Part shown: piece by piece, positions 17,378 through 26,005 of the stretch
Layout: every line of letters begins with the position of its first letter
How positions within the stretch are numbered: position 1 is the stretch's first letter
Assembly (NCBI GenBank): GCA_963842575.1
Contig: CAWJGS010000004.1
Coordinates: 248,001-312,000 of the forward strand
DNA length: 64,000 bases
Reading direction: 5' to 3'
Source of the DNA: JACDER01 sp963842575
GTDB lineage: Bacteria; Actinomycetota; Thermoleophilia; Gaiellales; Gaiellaceae
Notes under the pieces: model-generated
What the model was told of the DNA's origin: nothing
Seen by the model: only the letters and a program-made list of their open reading frames with translations
The model's database searches: none
Program-made: the position numbers and the translations under genes

Positions 17378-18286
17378 TTGTCCGGCGCGACCTACATCAC
17401 CGACGGCGGGATGGAGACGACGCTCATCTTCGAGCAGGGGATGGAGCTGCCGCAGTTCGCGTCCTTCCCGCTCCTGGAGAGTGAAGAGGGACGAGAAGCG
17501 CTGCGCGCCTACTTCGAGCCGTACCTCGCGATCGCGCGCGAGCGCGGCGTCGGGATCCTCCTGGACGCGCCGACCTGGCGCGCCAATCCCGACTGGGGCG
17601 AGAAGCTCGGCTACTCGCGCGAGCGGCTCGAGCAGGCGAACCGCGACGCCGTCGCGTTCATGGACGAGCTCCGCGACCAGGCGGATGTCCTCGTCAGCGG
17701 CTGTGTCGGCCCGCGCGGCGACGGCTACGTGCCGGGCGAGCTGATGAGCGCCGACGAGGCCGAGAGCTACCACTCGTGGCAGGTCGACGTCTTCGCGGGC
17801 ACGAGCGCCGAGCTTGTCAGCGCCCTCACGATGAACTACGCGGAGGAGGCGCTCGGGATCGCGCGCGCCGCGGACGCGGCGGGCCTTCCGTGCGCCGTTT
17901 CGTTCACGGTCGAAACGGACGGACGGCTACCGAGCGGGCAGCCGCTCGGCGAGGCGGTCGAGCAGGTGGACGCGGGGACGGACGGCGCGCCGGCCTACTT
18001 CATGATCAATTGCGCCCATCCCACCCATTTCGCCCACGTGCTCGAGCAGGACGGCGCGTGGAAGGAGCGGATTCACGGCCTGCGCGCGAACGCGTCGAAG
18101 ATGAGCCACGCGGAGCTCGACGAAGCGGAGGAGCTCGATCCCGGCGATCCCGAGGAGCTGGCCGCGGACTACGTCGGCCTTCGCTCCCGGCTTCCGAACC
18201 TCAACGTGGTCGGCGGCTGCTGCGGCACCGACCACCGGCACATCGACGCGATCAGCAAAGCCTGGACTCAGTCGACCTCTTCGTAG
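17378..18286 (+). CDS. Homocysteine S-methyltransferase family protein
   Basis: 302-aa (beta/alpha)8 methyltransferase of the MmuM/betaine-homocysteine methyltransferase family, which moves a methyl group to homocysteine. The zinc ligands are C212 (MINCAHPTHF) and the C281-C282 pair (VGGCCGTDHRHI), and the start has the family ITDGGMETTLIF. TTG 17378 is the apparent start; the upstream gap of 66 nt separates it from a divergent gene. Its 3' end overlaps the convergent Rieske gene by 19 nt. The methyl donor (S-methylmethionine, betaine or other) cannot be told. Confidence 0.9.
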   Translation: MSGATYITDGGMETTLIFEQGMELPQFASFPLLESEEGREALRAYFEPYLAIARERGVGILLDAPTWRANPDWGEKLGYSRERLEQANRDAVAFMDELRDQADVLVSGCVGPRGDGYVPGELMSADEAESYHSWQVDVFAGTSAELVSALTMNYAEEALGIARAADAAGLPCAVSFTVETDGRLPSGQPLGEAVEQVDAGTDGAPAYFMINCAHPTHFAHVLEQDGAWKERIHGLRANASKMSHAELDEAEELDPGDPEELAADYVGLRSRLPNLNVVGGCCGTDHRHIDAISKAWTQSTSS

Positions 18287-20004
18287 AGCTTCTCTCCGCG
18301 GTGCAGCCGCCGCGCAATGTCGAAGATCTGCCGCTGCGACCGGGTCGTCGTCGCGTGCGCGGCGAGGTAGCGCGCTGCCGCGAGCAGCGGGAGCGAGTCG
18401 CCGGTGAGCTCGTGCTGGCGGGCCGCTGCCTCCACGCACTGGATCGTGTGGAAGTTGCGGTTCTCGCGGACGAGCGCGGCGCCGAGCGCGGCTACCAGCC
18501 TCTGCGGGTCACCACCTGCGCCCAGGAACGAGGCGGCCAGCTGCCCGGCCTCGTCGACCTGCTGCTGCCGGTCGAGCAGCTGGGGCAGCCCGTCCAGCAG
18601 CTCGTCGGGGTCGGCGCCGTCCTGCGGCCGCGGCAGCCTGGCGGCCGGCACGTTCAGGAAGCGGTCGAGGTGGACGCTGGCGGCCGCGTCGAAGACGCCA
18701 CGCAGGAGCTCGGGCGACGAAGAGCGGCGCAGGCCCTGCTCCACAGCGTTCGCGAACGTGAACGTGTGCAGGGCGGTGTCCCAGTCGCCGAAGTCGTTGC
18801 TCGTCGGGAAGCGTGCGATCCGCGTGGCGGCCGCGTAGGCGACCGCAGAGGCGAGCTCGACCTCGCTCGCGCCCGCGCGGAGCGCCGAGAGGAGCGCGTC
18901 CACGAGCTCGGCCGCCTCCCCCTCGATCAGCATCGTGACGAGGTCGTCGCGGCCGTCCCAGCTGCCGCGGCGCGCGGCGCCCTCTTCCACCGCCCCCGGA
19001 AGGCGCTCGAACGCGGCCTCGAGCAGCGCGGGAAGGTCGACCGGGTTGCGCCAGGCGTTGGCCTCCTCCATGCGCTCGGCGAAGGCGAGCTGTGCCGGCA
19101 GCGATCCGAGCACCGCTTCGGCGCGGTCCCAGCCGGCGACGTCGAGGGCTTCGAGCGCCTTGTTGACGAAGTCGAGCGTGTGCCCGCCGTCGAGATAACG
19201 GTGGTCGGTGGCGGCCGCAAACAACATGTCGGCGAGTTGGTTATGCGTCGCGCCCGCCCGGACGGCCGACACGAGCGCGCGCTCTGCGCCCTCTGCATCG
19301 CGCACCTCGATAAAGCTTCGGAACCACTCCGCGAGCCGTGCGGGCTCGGGCGGCGTCCCCGGAAGCGGATCGAGCGGAAAGCGCGGCGGGCCTGTCGCCG
19401 AGTCCGAGGCGACGTCGGCAAGCCCGTGGTAGAGCGCGGCGGGCTGCTCGGGCTCGTCGAGCCGGGGGACGAGATTCATCATGCAGGTGAGGGTCGTCAG
19501 GCCGCGGAACCAGCCCTCGCCGCGGCGCACCACGCCGAAGTCGATCCCGGAGCGGAAGAGGTCGAGGCCGCTCGGGTCTGCCTCGAGCAGCGCGAGGGTG
19601 GCCTTCGCCAGGACGAGCGGGATGTCCCGCTCGAGCGCGTCACCGAGGCGCTTGCGCTGGTGGCCGACCGGATCATCGCGGGGGCTCAGGTCGACGAGGA
19701 CGTCGTCGCCGTCCACGGCGACCGGGAAGCGGCGCAACTCGTCGGCGAACTGGTCGAAGGTGCCGCCGGTGGCCAGGTCGAAGCGGGCGTGGTGCCAGTG
19801 GCACGTCAGGATCCCGTCGCAGACCGTCCCGCGGTGGAGCGGAAAGCCCATGTGCGGACACCGGTTGTCGACCGCGTATACCTCCTCGCCTTCGGCGAAC
19901 AGGCAGAGCGTGTGCCGGTCGAGGTGCACGACGAGGCGGCCTGCGGCGCGGAGCTCTTCGAGCGACGCAGCGCGGACGCCACGATCTGTTGCGATAGCGG
20001 TCAT
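18268..20004 (-). CDS. Rieske [2Fe-2S] protein with a long helical C-terminal region
   Basis: 578-aa protein. ATG 20004 follows GGAGAAGGAGAAC; a longer in-frame reading upstream lacks support. Residues about 10-105 are a Rieske domain with cluster ligands CPH (C49, H51) and CHWH (C68, H71). Residues about 130-578 are alanine- and leucine-rich helices (VRAGATHNQLADMLFAAATDH, HTFTFANAVEQGL) without a known catalytic domain; the repeated H-containing helices look like an all-alpha catalytic or scaffold domain. It overlaps the upstream YciI-like gene by 4 nt and is expressed from the same SoxR-facing promoter, so a role in oxidative or redox-cycling stress is likely (inference). Confidence 0.85.
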   Translation of the reverse strand: MTAIATDRGVRAASLEELRAAGRLVVHLDRHTLCLFAEGEEVYAVDNRCPHMGFPLHRGTVCDGILTCHWHHARFDLATGGTFDQFADELRRFPVAVDGDDVLVDLSPRDDPVGHQRKRLGDALERDIPLVLAKATLALLEADPSGLDLFRSGIDFGVVRRGEGWFRGLTTLTCMMNLVPRLDEPEQPAALYHGLADVASDSATGPPRFPLDPLPGTPPEPARLAEWFRSFIEVRDAEGAERALVSAVRAGATHNQLADMLFAAATDHRYLDGGHTLDFVNKALEALDVAGWDRAEAVLGSLPAQLAFAERMEEANAWRNPVDLPALLEAAFERLPGAVEEGAARRGSWDGRDDLVTMLIEGEAAELVDALLSALRAGASEVELASAVAYAAATRIARFPTSNDFGDWDTALHTFTFANAVEQGLRRSSSPELLRGVFDAAASVHLDRFLNVPAARLPRPQDGADPDELLDGLPQLLDRQQQVDEAGQLAASFLGAGGDPQRLVAALGAALVRENRNFHTIQCVEAAARQHELTGDSLPLLAAARYLAAHATTTRSQRQIFDIARRLHRGEKLYEEVD

Positions 20005-20378
20005 GCGGTTCTCCTTCTCCACCAGAAGCGGGGGTCGTCGGGCTCGGAGACTGCGAGCTCGTCCAGGCTCACACCACGGTACTGCTCCAGCGTGAACGAC
20101 GTCTGAGCCGAGAAGCCGAGGGCCGAGAGCGAAAACGTGAGGGGATGGACGGACAGGCGCCAGTCTGCGAGGGGGCCCGGCTCGTCGAGCAGCGCCTCCT
20201 CCTCGTCCGAGCGGACGTCCAGGACGATGGCGCCACCGTGTTGGCCGATGAAGTGGTCGTGCCACACTGCGAGGCCGCGCCGCGCGTCGGCGACGTACTC
20301 GTTGAGCCGGTCGTTCGCCTCGCGTGCGCTCGTCCCGTCGGGAGCTAGGGCATAGACGAGGTAGCAGCGTGTGCTCAC
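20001..20378 (-). CDS. Small conserved protein, first gene of the SoxR-facing operon
   Basis: 125-aa protein starting GTG 20378 (MSTRCYLVYALAPDGTSA). It reads as a small ferredoxin-like alpha/beta protein (CYLVYALAPDG, AVWHDHFIGQHGGAIVLDV, WRLSVHPLTFSLSALGF), perhaps a monooxygenase-like or YciI-like barrel, but I do not recognise the family. Its stop overlaps the Rieske gene start (ATGA). The predicted transcription start lies only 1-3 nt ahead of the GTG, so the message may be leaderless. Confidence 0.78.
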   Translation of the reverse strand: MSTRCYLVYALAPDGTSAREANDRLNEYVADARRGLAVWHDHFIGQHGGAIVLDVRSDEEEALLDEPGPLADWRLSVHPLTFSLSALGFSAQTSFTLEQYRGVSLDELAVSEPDDPRFWWRRRTA

Positions 20379-20386
20379 GACTGTCC

Positions 20387-20417
20387 AGCCTAGAACCTCA
20401 ACTATGGTTTAAGTCAA
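20387..20417 (-). promoter_or_regulatory. SoxR/MerR-type promoter with overlong 19-bp spacer and operator dyad
   Basis: Reading the minus strand, TTGACT (-35, 20417-20412) and TAGGCT (-10, 20392-20387) are separated by 19 nt, the overlong spacing typical of MerR-family targets. The spacer is filled by an imperfect dyad at 20395-20414, ACCTCAACTA facing TGGTTTAAGT, with 7 of 10 positions symmetric. The soxR GTG begins at 20418, right beside it, so one operator probably serves both directions. Known SoxR boxes have a similar CCTCAA...TTGAGG layout. Confidence 0.75.
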
Positions 20418-20861
20418 GTGGCCACCGAGCTGACCATCGGAGAGCTTTCCGCCCGCAGCGGCGTCGCACCCTCGGCGCTGCGCTTCTACGAGCGGCAGGG
20501 CCTGATCGTGGCGCAGCGGACGAGCGGGAACCAGCGCCGCTACGACCGCGCAACCTTGCGGCGAATCGCGCTCGTCCAGGCTGGGCGCGCAGCCGGCATC
20601 CCGCTCACCCGCATCCGCGGCGCGCTCGAGACCCTGCCCTCCAACCGCACTCCGAGCCGCCGCGACTGGGAGCGCCTCTCGCGCACCTGGCGCGCAGACA
20701 TCGAAGCGCGCATCGCCACACTCGAAGCCCTCCGCGGCCGGCTCGACACGTGCATCGGCTGCGGCTGCCTCTCGATCGACCGCTGCGACCTGCTCAACCC
20801 CGACGACGAGGCTGCGCAGCTCGGGCCGGGCGCGCACTACCTCGAGTCCGATCCGAGCTGA
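20418..20861 (+). CDS. soxR: Redox-sensitive MerR-family regulator SoxR
   Basis: 147-aa transcription activator. The N-terminal MerR helix-turn-helix (TIGELSARSGVAPSALRFYE) is followed by a coiled coil and the [2Fe-2S] cluster motif C112-x2-C115-x-C117-x5-C123 (CIGCGCLSIDRC), diagnostic of SoxR. In family members, oxidation of the cluster switches on promoters with 19-20-bp spacers. It is divergent from the YciI-like/Rieske operon, which is its likely target rather than SoxS (actinobacterial SoxR proteins usually regulate enzymes directly). The GTG start touches the operator, so autoregulation is likely. Confidence 0.93.
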   Translation: MATELTIGELSARSGVAPSALRFYERQGLIVAQRTSGNQRRYDRATLRRIALVQAGRAAGIPLTRIRGALETLPSNRTPSRRDWERLSRTWRADIEARIATLEALRGRLDTCIGCGCLSIDRCDLLNPDDEAAQLGPGAHYLESDPS

Positions 20862-20898
20862 CCTCACAGAGCGGGTCGGGAGTAGCGTTTCACCCCGC

Positions 20899-21540
20899 AT
20901 GAAGCTGTACGACTACGCCGCGTCCTGCAACTGCTACAAGGTGCGGCTCCTGCTCGCCCACCTCGGCATCGACTACGAGCGCGTGCCGGTGGACATCTTC
21001 GCGGGCGGGACGCTGACGGACGAGTACGGGCGCATCAACCCGATGCGCACGGTGCCCGTGCTCGAGACCGAGCAGGGCTACCTACCGGAGTCGAACGCGA
21101 TCCTCACATACCTGGCCGAGGGAACGGCGTACGTTCCGGACGATCCCTGGGAGCGCGCCCGGGTCGTGGGCTGGCTCATCTACGAGCAGACGGACGTCGT
21201 CTTCATGGTCGGCGGCCTGCGCTTCCGGCTGATGGTCGGCCGCTGGACGCCGGATCATCCCGAGGCCGTGCGCCGGCGGGAGGGCGCACTCGAGGTGCTG
21301 CAGTTTCTCGACGACCACCTGGCCGAAGACGAGTTCCTCGTCGGCGGGCGCTACACGATCGCCGACATCGCGGTCTACGGCTATTCACACCGCGCCGAAG
21401 AGGCGCAGCTCGACCTCGAGCCGTATCCCAACCTGCGCGCGTGGTTCGAGCGCATCGAGTCGCAGCCCGGCTACATGGAAGACGTCGAGCCCTACGGCGC
21501 CAACGCCGCGCCCGGCGCCGGACAGTCCATCTACAGCTAG
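20899..21540 (+). CDS. Glutathione S-transferase family protein
   Basis: 213-aa protein with an N-terminal thioredoxin-like GST domain (MKLYDYAASCNCYKVRLLLAH, cis-Pro in MRTVPVLE, then ESNAILTYLAE) and an all-helical C-terminal domain (FLVGGRYTIADIAVYGYSH). Such enzymes join thiols to electrophiles; many actinobacteria lack glutathione, so the thiol may differ. It lies 37 nt after soxR, possibly sharing its transcript, which would fit an oxidative-stress role. It is convergent with DUF4389 across 5 nt. Confidence 0.9.
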   Translation: MKLYDYAASCNCYKVRLLLAHLGIDYERVPVDIFAGGTLTDEYGRINPMRTVPVLETEQGYLPESNAILTYLAEGTAYVPDDPWERARVVGWLIYEQTDVVFMVGGLRFRLMVGRWTPDHPEAVRRREGALEVLQFLDDHLAEDEFLVGGRYTIADIAVYGYSHRAEEAQLDLEPYPNLRAWFERIESQPGYMEDVEPYGANAAPGAGQSIYS

Positions 21541-21545
21541 CGCGA

Positions 21546-22259
21546 CTACTCGGTCGGCTCGGGCGGTTCGATCTCCCGCGCGACAGGCGCTGCAACAGGC
21601 TCGGCCGGTCCCATGTCGAGCCGGAACGGCGGATACTCGTCTCGCATCAGCAGGACGTACGCCGCCACGCGGGCCGTCCATCTGTCCATGCCCAGGACGA
21701 AGTTGAAGATCCCCGGCGGATAGCGGCCCGTGAAGAGCAACGCGACAGCGGCGAAGAGAACGAGAACGCCGACCAGGTCCGGGCTGGCCCAGCGCCCAGT
21801 CTCGTCGTCCCATCCCCAACCCCAGCCCCAGCCACCGACGAAGATCCCGACGACGATCGCCTGCGGAATCACGAGCAGCCACCACTTGACGAGGACGAGC
21901 CCGCGCGACAACCGTTCCGGATAGTCGACCTCCAGCCGCGCCGGATAGTCGGGCTCCGGCCCGAGCGTGAAGGGCGGATAACGGTCCGTGCCGAGCGCGG
22001 CGTACGAGTAGAAGCCGACGCGCCACGTCCAGCGCATCACACCGAGCACATAGTCGAACAGCCCGCGCGGATAGCGGCCGGTGAACAGGATCGCGAAGAA
22101 CGCGATCACCCAGGCGACGACCACGCCCAGCCACAGGAACACGAGCACGATCACGTGCGGGATCACCAGCAACCACTTCACGATCCACAGCCCCCTGCTC
22201 ACATCCGGCTCGAGGTGGCCCTCGATCCTGACGGGGTAGGCGTCCGGGACGGTCGTCAT
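21546..22259 (-). CDS. Tandem DUF4389 membrane protein
   Basis: 237-aa membrane protein made of two copies of the DUF4389 module. Each has YP-x-R(L/I)E, an SRGL-x-(I/L)VKW-LLVIP segment with one to two hydrophobic helices, then LLFTGRYP-x-G-(I/L)F-(D/N)-(Y/F)VLG-(V/M)-x-RW and a (D/E)RYPPF-type end. The second copy has a glycine/tryptophan-rich loop (GGWGWGWGWDD). The function of DUF4389 is unknown. ATG 22259 shares one base with the upstream MFS stop (TGATG on the minus strand), so the two are translationally coupled. Confidence 0.88.
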   Translation of the reverse strand: MTTVPDAYPVRIEGHLEPDVSRGLWIVKWLLVIPHVIVLVFLWLGVVVAWVIAFFAILFTGRYPRGLFDYVLGVMRWTWRVGFYSYAALGTDRYPPFTLGPEPDYPARLEVDYPERLSRGLVLVKWWLLVIPQAIVVGIFVGGWGWGWGWDDETGRWASPDLVGVLVLFAAVALLFTGRYPPGIFNFVLGMDRWTARVAAYVLLMRDEYPPFRLDMGPAEPVAAPVAREIEPPEPTE

Positions 22260-23855
22260 CAGCCGAGCGCCGCAGCCTCAGCGGCCGCCGAGGGCTTCGG
22301 CTCCGGGAGGCGGGTCATGCGGAAGGAGTTGAGGAAGCCGAGGAGCCCGGCCAGCAGCGGGATGATCAGCGCGATCTGCAGAGCGTAGTGCCGTGCGTCC
22401 GTGTTGATGCGGATGATCTCCGCCTGCACGTCCTTCGGCTGGCCCTCGAGCAGCGTGATGAGCGCGGTGTTGCTCATGATCTCGGCGTCGTGCTCGAGCG
22501 TGGTCGCGACCTGCTCCTTCTCGGCCGGCGCCAGCACCTTGCTGTCGTTGGCCATGTTCGTGAAGGTGAGCGAGAGGACGGAGAGCATGATCGCGCCGGC
22601 GAACGCCAGGCCGAACGAAAGCCCGAACGAGCCGGCCGCGGAGTTCACGCCGGCCGCCTCGCTCACCCGCTCCTCCGTGATCGGGGCGAGCGTGTAGTTG
22701 TTCAGCTGCGAGACCATGAGGCCGAAGCCGGCGCCGGCGATCAGGAGCGGGATGACGAGCCACCAGCCGGAGTGGGCGCGCGGCACGATCGGGATCAGGA
22801 TCGCGACCCCGACTGGTCACCAGCCCGAAGCCGATCTGGATGAGCCTGCTCGGACGGCGCTTTCCGGCCCTCTTTCCCGCCAGCAGCGCGACGCCGAACA
22901 TGGTGAGCGAAAGCGGCGCGAGCGACAGCCCAGCCTCGAGCGCGTTGTACTCGAACACGATCTGCAGGTAGAGCGGCAGCACGATCATCAGGCCGCCGAG
23001 CGCGATCTGCTGAAGCGACTGCTCCGAGATACCGATCGCGAACGGCTTGAACTTGAAGAGGTCCGGATCGATCAGCGGGGGCTTACCCTGGTTCTTGCGG
23101 CGGCGCAGCCAGAAGACGAGCGCCGCGAGCGCGGCCAGACCGACGCAGATCGTCGCGACGACCCAGTCTCCGCCCTCCTGCCAGATCAGGATCCCGAGCA
23201 CGACGCCGCCCATCCCGATGACGGACAGGATCGCTCCGACGACGTCGATCTTGCGTTCACCGGTGTACGGCACGTCCTTGACGAGCCGCACGCCGATCAG
23301 GACGATCGCGATGATCACGACCTCGAGCCCGAAGCCGACCCGCCAGGAGAGGTAGGTCGTGATGAAGCCGCCCAGCAGCGGCCCCACGGCGGCGGCGATT
23401 GCTGCGGAGGCGCCGACGAGCGCGTAGGCCCTCCGTTGGGCCGCGCCCTCGAAGTTGCCGTGGATGAGCGACTGCATCGCCGGCAGTAGGAGCGACGCGC
23501 CGATGCCCCCCGTGATCGCCCAGCAGATGATGATCGTGGTCAGGTTCTGCGCGAACACCATCGACAACGCGCCGATTGCATAGCCGATCAAGCCGAGGAT
23601 GTAGGCCTTCTTGCGCCCGATCAGGTCGCCGATCTTGCTGCTCAGCAGGATGAACGCGGCGGAGACAAGGGCTTCGAGCGCGATCGCGGACTGGACGCCG
23701 CTCGCGGTCGTGTCCAGGTCCTTGACGACCGCCGAGATCGAGACGTTCATCAGCGACGTGTCGACGACGAGCACGAACATCGCCATCGCCAGGAGGATCG
23801 CGAGCTTGGAGCTGCCGGAGCCCGCGGCGGGCGCGTCCGCGGTCGTCGTCGTCAT
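22259..23855 (-). CDS. MFS drug transporter, DHA2 (14-TM) type, frameshifted
   Basis: About 532-aa major facilitator exporter when repaired. The N-terminal half reads VLVVDTSLMNVSISAVVKDL, then KIGDLIGRKKAYILGLIGYA (motif A), then PLLGGFITTYLSWRVGF (motif C). The frame breaks near 22815: one frame gives GFGLVTSRGRDPD, while the correct continuation (GVAILIPIVPRAHSGWW) is in the neighbouring frame beside a GGGG run. It then continues through PITEERVSEAAGVNSAAGSFG to the stop at 22259. Proton-driven export of drugs is inferred from the family. It is coupled to the DUF4389 gene downstream. Confidence 0.87.
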
Positions 23856-23966
23856 CGCCGCCTAGGTTCGCAGATAACGAACGGTGCTTCCCTCAGCCGG
23901 ATCGGGTGATCAGCGCGCCGACGTTTCCCCAGGTAGCGCGGCTCCCGCTGTCAAAATTGCGCGGTC

Positions 23967-24146
23967 GTGGAAGTGCCGGTTCAGTTTTTCCAATCGGTGA
24001 TCGCGATCGAGGTCGCGGTCACGGGCGCGTTGCTGTGGCAGATCCGCTTCTTCGAGTCCAGGGACGCGCAGCGGCGAGAGCACGAGCATCTTCCTGACGC
24101 CCGCCTGCGGCTCGGCCTCGCACTCGTCCTGGGCGCCACCATCTTC
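23967..24146 (+). pseudogene. Truncated membrane protein fragment
   Basis: From GTG 23967 the plus strand encodes about 59 residues of a plausible membrane protein (VPVQFFQSVIAIEVAVTGAL, then RLRLGLALVLGATIF). After 24143-24146 the same frame becomes the exact antisense of an alpha/beta-hydrolase fragment on the other strand. The protein-like character stops at that point, so I read it as the 5' part of a gene cut by a rearrangement or a misassembly. Family not recognised. Confidence 0.45.
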
Positions 24147-24495
24147 AGCGAACGGGCGGATCTCCAACCCCGAGTCGACGACCGCGATGCCGGCGTGGGA
24201 TGGCCACGGGTCGATGAGGGCGATCGGCCGACGAGGGGCCGAAGACGACGGGCTGCTCGTCACGGAGGGGCTCGCTCAGCTCGTGGTCCCGATCCGCCGA
24301 CTTCGAGCGCACAGGCGGCCGTGCTTCCACCGTGCGCGGGCAGGCGACGCGATGCTTCGGACGAACCGCGAGCCGAACCACGATCGACCACCACGTGCGG
24401 CGATCGAAAGTCAGGCCATGGAGAAAGACGACCGGCGTGCCGGTGCCATCATCGTCGTAGGCGAGCCGAGTGGTCAGGTGAGTTGCGCTGGACAT
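24145..24495 (-). pseudogene. Alpha/beta-hydrolase fragment, truncated and frameshifted
   Basis: From ATG 24495 the minus strand encodes the start of an alpha/beta hydrolase (AYDDDGTGTPVVFLHGLTFD, oxyanion HG, then RRTWWSIVVRLA). Similarity continues as HELSEPLRDEQPVVFGPSS (the nucleophile-elbow region, where GHS would be expected), then jumps frame to IALIDPWPSHAGIAVVDSGLEIRPFAE and ends abruptly at about 24145. The C-terminal half, with the catalytic Asp/His, is missing. It faces the TetR gene across a repeat-rich operator and was probably that regulator's target. Confidence 0.6.
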
Positions 24496-24518
24496 GGGTT
24501 TCCTCCCGGGACTGGCGG

Positions 24519-24555
24519 CGTTACGTAACGATGTAACGTAACGATGTTGCGTTAC
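24519..24555. promoter_or_regulatory. Clustered GTAAC/GTTAC half-sites, probable TetR operator
   Basis: The 74-nt gap between the divergent hydrolase remnant and the TetR gene holds five copies of the CGTTAC/GTAACG half-site within 37 nt. They include the perfect palindrome GTTACGTAAC (24520-24529) and GTAACG at 24533 and 24537, with GCGTTAC at 24549-24555. Stacked palindromes of this sort between a TetR-family gene and its divergent neighbour are typical operators. The match to this particular regulator is inferred from position. Confidence 0.65.
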
Positions 24556-24569
24556 TATGTCAAGCGCGA

Positions 24570-25135
24570 ATGGGACGACCGAGGGAACACGACGAGCGGA
24601 CCGCGGCCGCACTCCTCGACGCGGCCGAGCAACTGATTGCGAACGCGGCGTCGACGCCCTGTCTCTGCGCGAGGTCGCCGGCGAGGCAGGAACGACGACA
24701 CGCGCCGTCTACAGCCTGTTCGGCTCGAAGGAGCAGCTGCTCGGCGCGCTCGGCGTCCGCGCATTCGAGTTGCTGGAGGATGGTCTCGAGGAAGTACCCG
24801 TGACGGCTGAGCCGCGCCAGGACCTGGTCGAGGCTTCGCTCATGTTCAGGCGCTTCGCGCTCGGGCACCCGGCGCTCTTCTCGATCGCCTTCCACCGCGT
24901 CGATCCGACGATTTGGCCTCGCTTCCAGACGGCCGCGATGAACACGCTCGTCATCCTCTACCAACGATTCGAACCGCTGGCCGCACAGGATCTGCTCGGC
25001 GGTCGCAGCGTCTCCGAAGCCGCCTGGCAATTCCACGCGCTCTGTGAGGGGCTCGCGGGCCTCGAGCTTCGCGGGACTCCGCTCGGCGACGACCCCGAGA
25101 CGCTCTGGCGTGACGCCGTCCACGCCCTCGATTAG
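24570..25135 (+). CDS. TetR/AcrR-family regulator, frameshifted
   Basis: About 189-aa repressor when repaired. ATG 24570 gives MGRPREHDERTAAALLDAAE, QLIA; the frame then fails and resumes as ERGVDALSLREVAGEAGTTT. This is the standard TetR helix-turn-helix (LIAERGVDALSLREVA), so one C appears to be missing at about 24643 (attgc|gaacgc). The C-terminal ligand domain (EASLMFRRFALGHPALFSIA, WQFHALCEGLAGLELRG) is intact to the stop at 25135. It probably controls the divergent hydrolase through the GTAAC cluster. The nature of the lesion points to a sequencing deletion. Confidence 0.85.
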
Positions 25136-25230
25136 CAATAGATGTAGCGCCGACTTGCGCGGGGGACGGTGTCCGGCCGCAGGCCTACTCTTCGATGAGC
25201 AGACGGGGTCTGGTCAAAGGAGGAGGTTCG

Positions 25231-25986
25231 ATGGACTCGTCACCACTTGGTATGCGCCTCGGAGCGGAGGCGCTGGGCACGTTTCTCTTCTTCTTCCTCG
25301 GCTTCAACGCGATCGCCGTTTCGGTCCAAATCGGCGCCGGGGCAATCGGCAGCCTCGGAATCGCGTTCGCGTTCGGGCTCGGCCTCGCGCTTGCGATCGG
25401 GGGGCTCGGACAGATCTCCGGAGGCCACTTCAACCCCGCCGTCTCCCTCGGCCTCGTCGCGGCGCGGAAGTTCCCTCCCAGGGAGCTGATCCCGTACTGG
25501 CTTGCGCAGCTCGTGGGAGGCTTCATCGCCGTTCTCGTGGTTGCCGCCGTCTACTCGAGCCGTGCCACGGACGCGCTCGACACCGCCCCCGGAGTTGGCA
25601 TCTCGAACGGGGCCGCACTCGTGCTCGAGTTGATCGCGACGGCCCTGTTCGTGATCGTCATCTGCACGGTCGCGACCGATGATCGTGCGCCCTGGAAAGG
25701 TGTCATGGCGCCGCTGCTGATCGGACTCTTCATCTTCACGGCGGCCGACGCGATCGGCCCGGCGTCCGGCGGCTCGTTCAACCCCGCGAGGTCGATTACC
25801 CCAGCCGTCTTCAACTGGAGCTTCGGTGGTCTCTGGATCTACATCGTCGGCCCGCTCGTCGGGGGCGTGGTCGGCGGAGTGGTCTGGCTGATGTTCCACC
25901 CGGCTCGAGTGCACGAGGCGGAGTCGATCCGCTCGACCGGCGGCGTGTCACAAGCCGACGTCGCGGCGCGATCACAGAGGAACTAG
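25231..25986 (+). CDS. Aquaporin / MIP-family channel
   Basis: 251-aa major intrinsic protein with six membrane helices and both pore motifs: GGHFNPAVSLG (first NPA) and GSFNPARSITP (second NPA). The second carries the conserved Arg of the selectivity filter right after NPA. The start is ATG 25231, set by AAAGGAGGAGG 5-15 nt upstream; an ATG at 25195 is weaker. It is single-gene in layout and ends 20 nt before a perfect hairpin terminator. Water versus glycerol selectivity cannot be assigned from what I can see. Confidence 0.92.
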   Translation: MDSSPLGMRLGAEALGTFLFFFLGFNAIAVSVQIGAGAIGSLGIAFAFGLGLALAIGGLGQISGGHFNPAVSLGLVAARKFPPRELIPYWLAQLVGGFIAVLVVAAVYSSRATDALDTAPGVGISNGAALVLELIATALFVIVICTVATDDRAPWKGVMAPLLIGLFIFTAADAIGPASGGSFNPARSITPAVFNWSFGGLWIYIVGPLVGGVVGGVVWLMFHPARVHEAESIRSTGGVSQADVAARSQRN

Positions 25987-26005
25987 ACCGCGGGACAGAC
26001 CCAAT

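Noticed and set aside
17776..20106. Plus-strand frame of 776 codons opposite the Rieske gene
   Set aside because: Arg-rich shadow of the Rieske and YciI-like genes, which have clear motifs on the other strand.
24145..24612. Intact 155-residue minus-strand protein
   Set aside because: Only its middle matches an alpha/beta hydrolase; the N-terminal part crosses the operator and the C-terminal part is out of frame.
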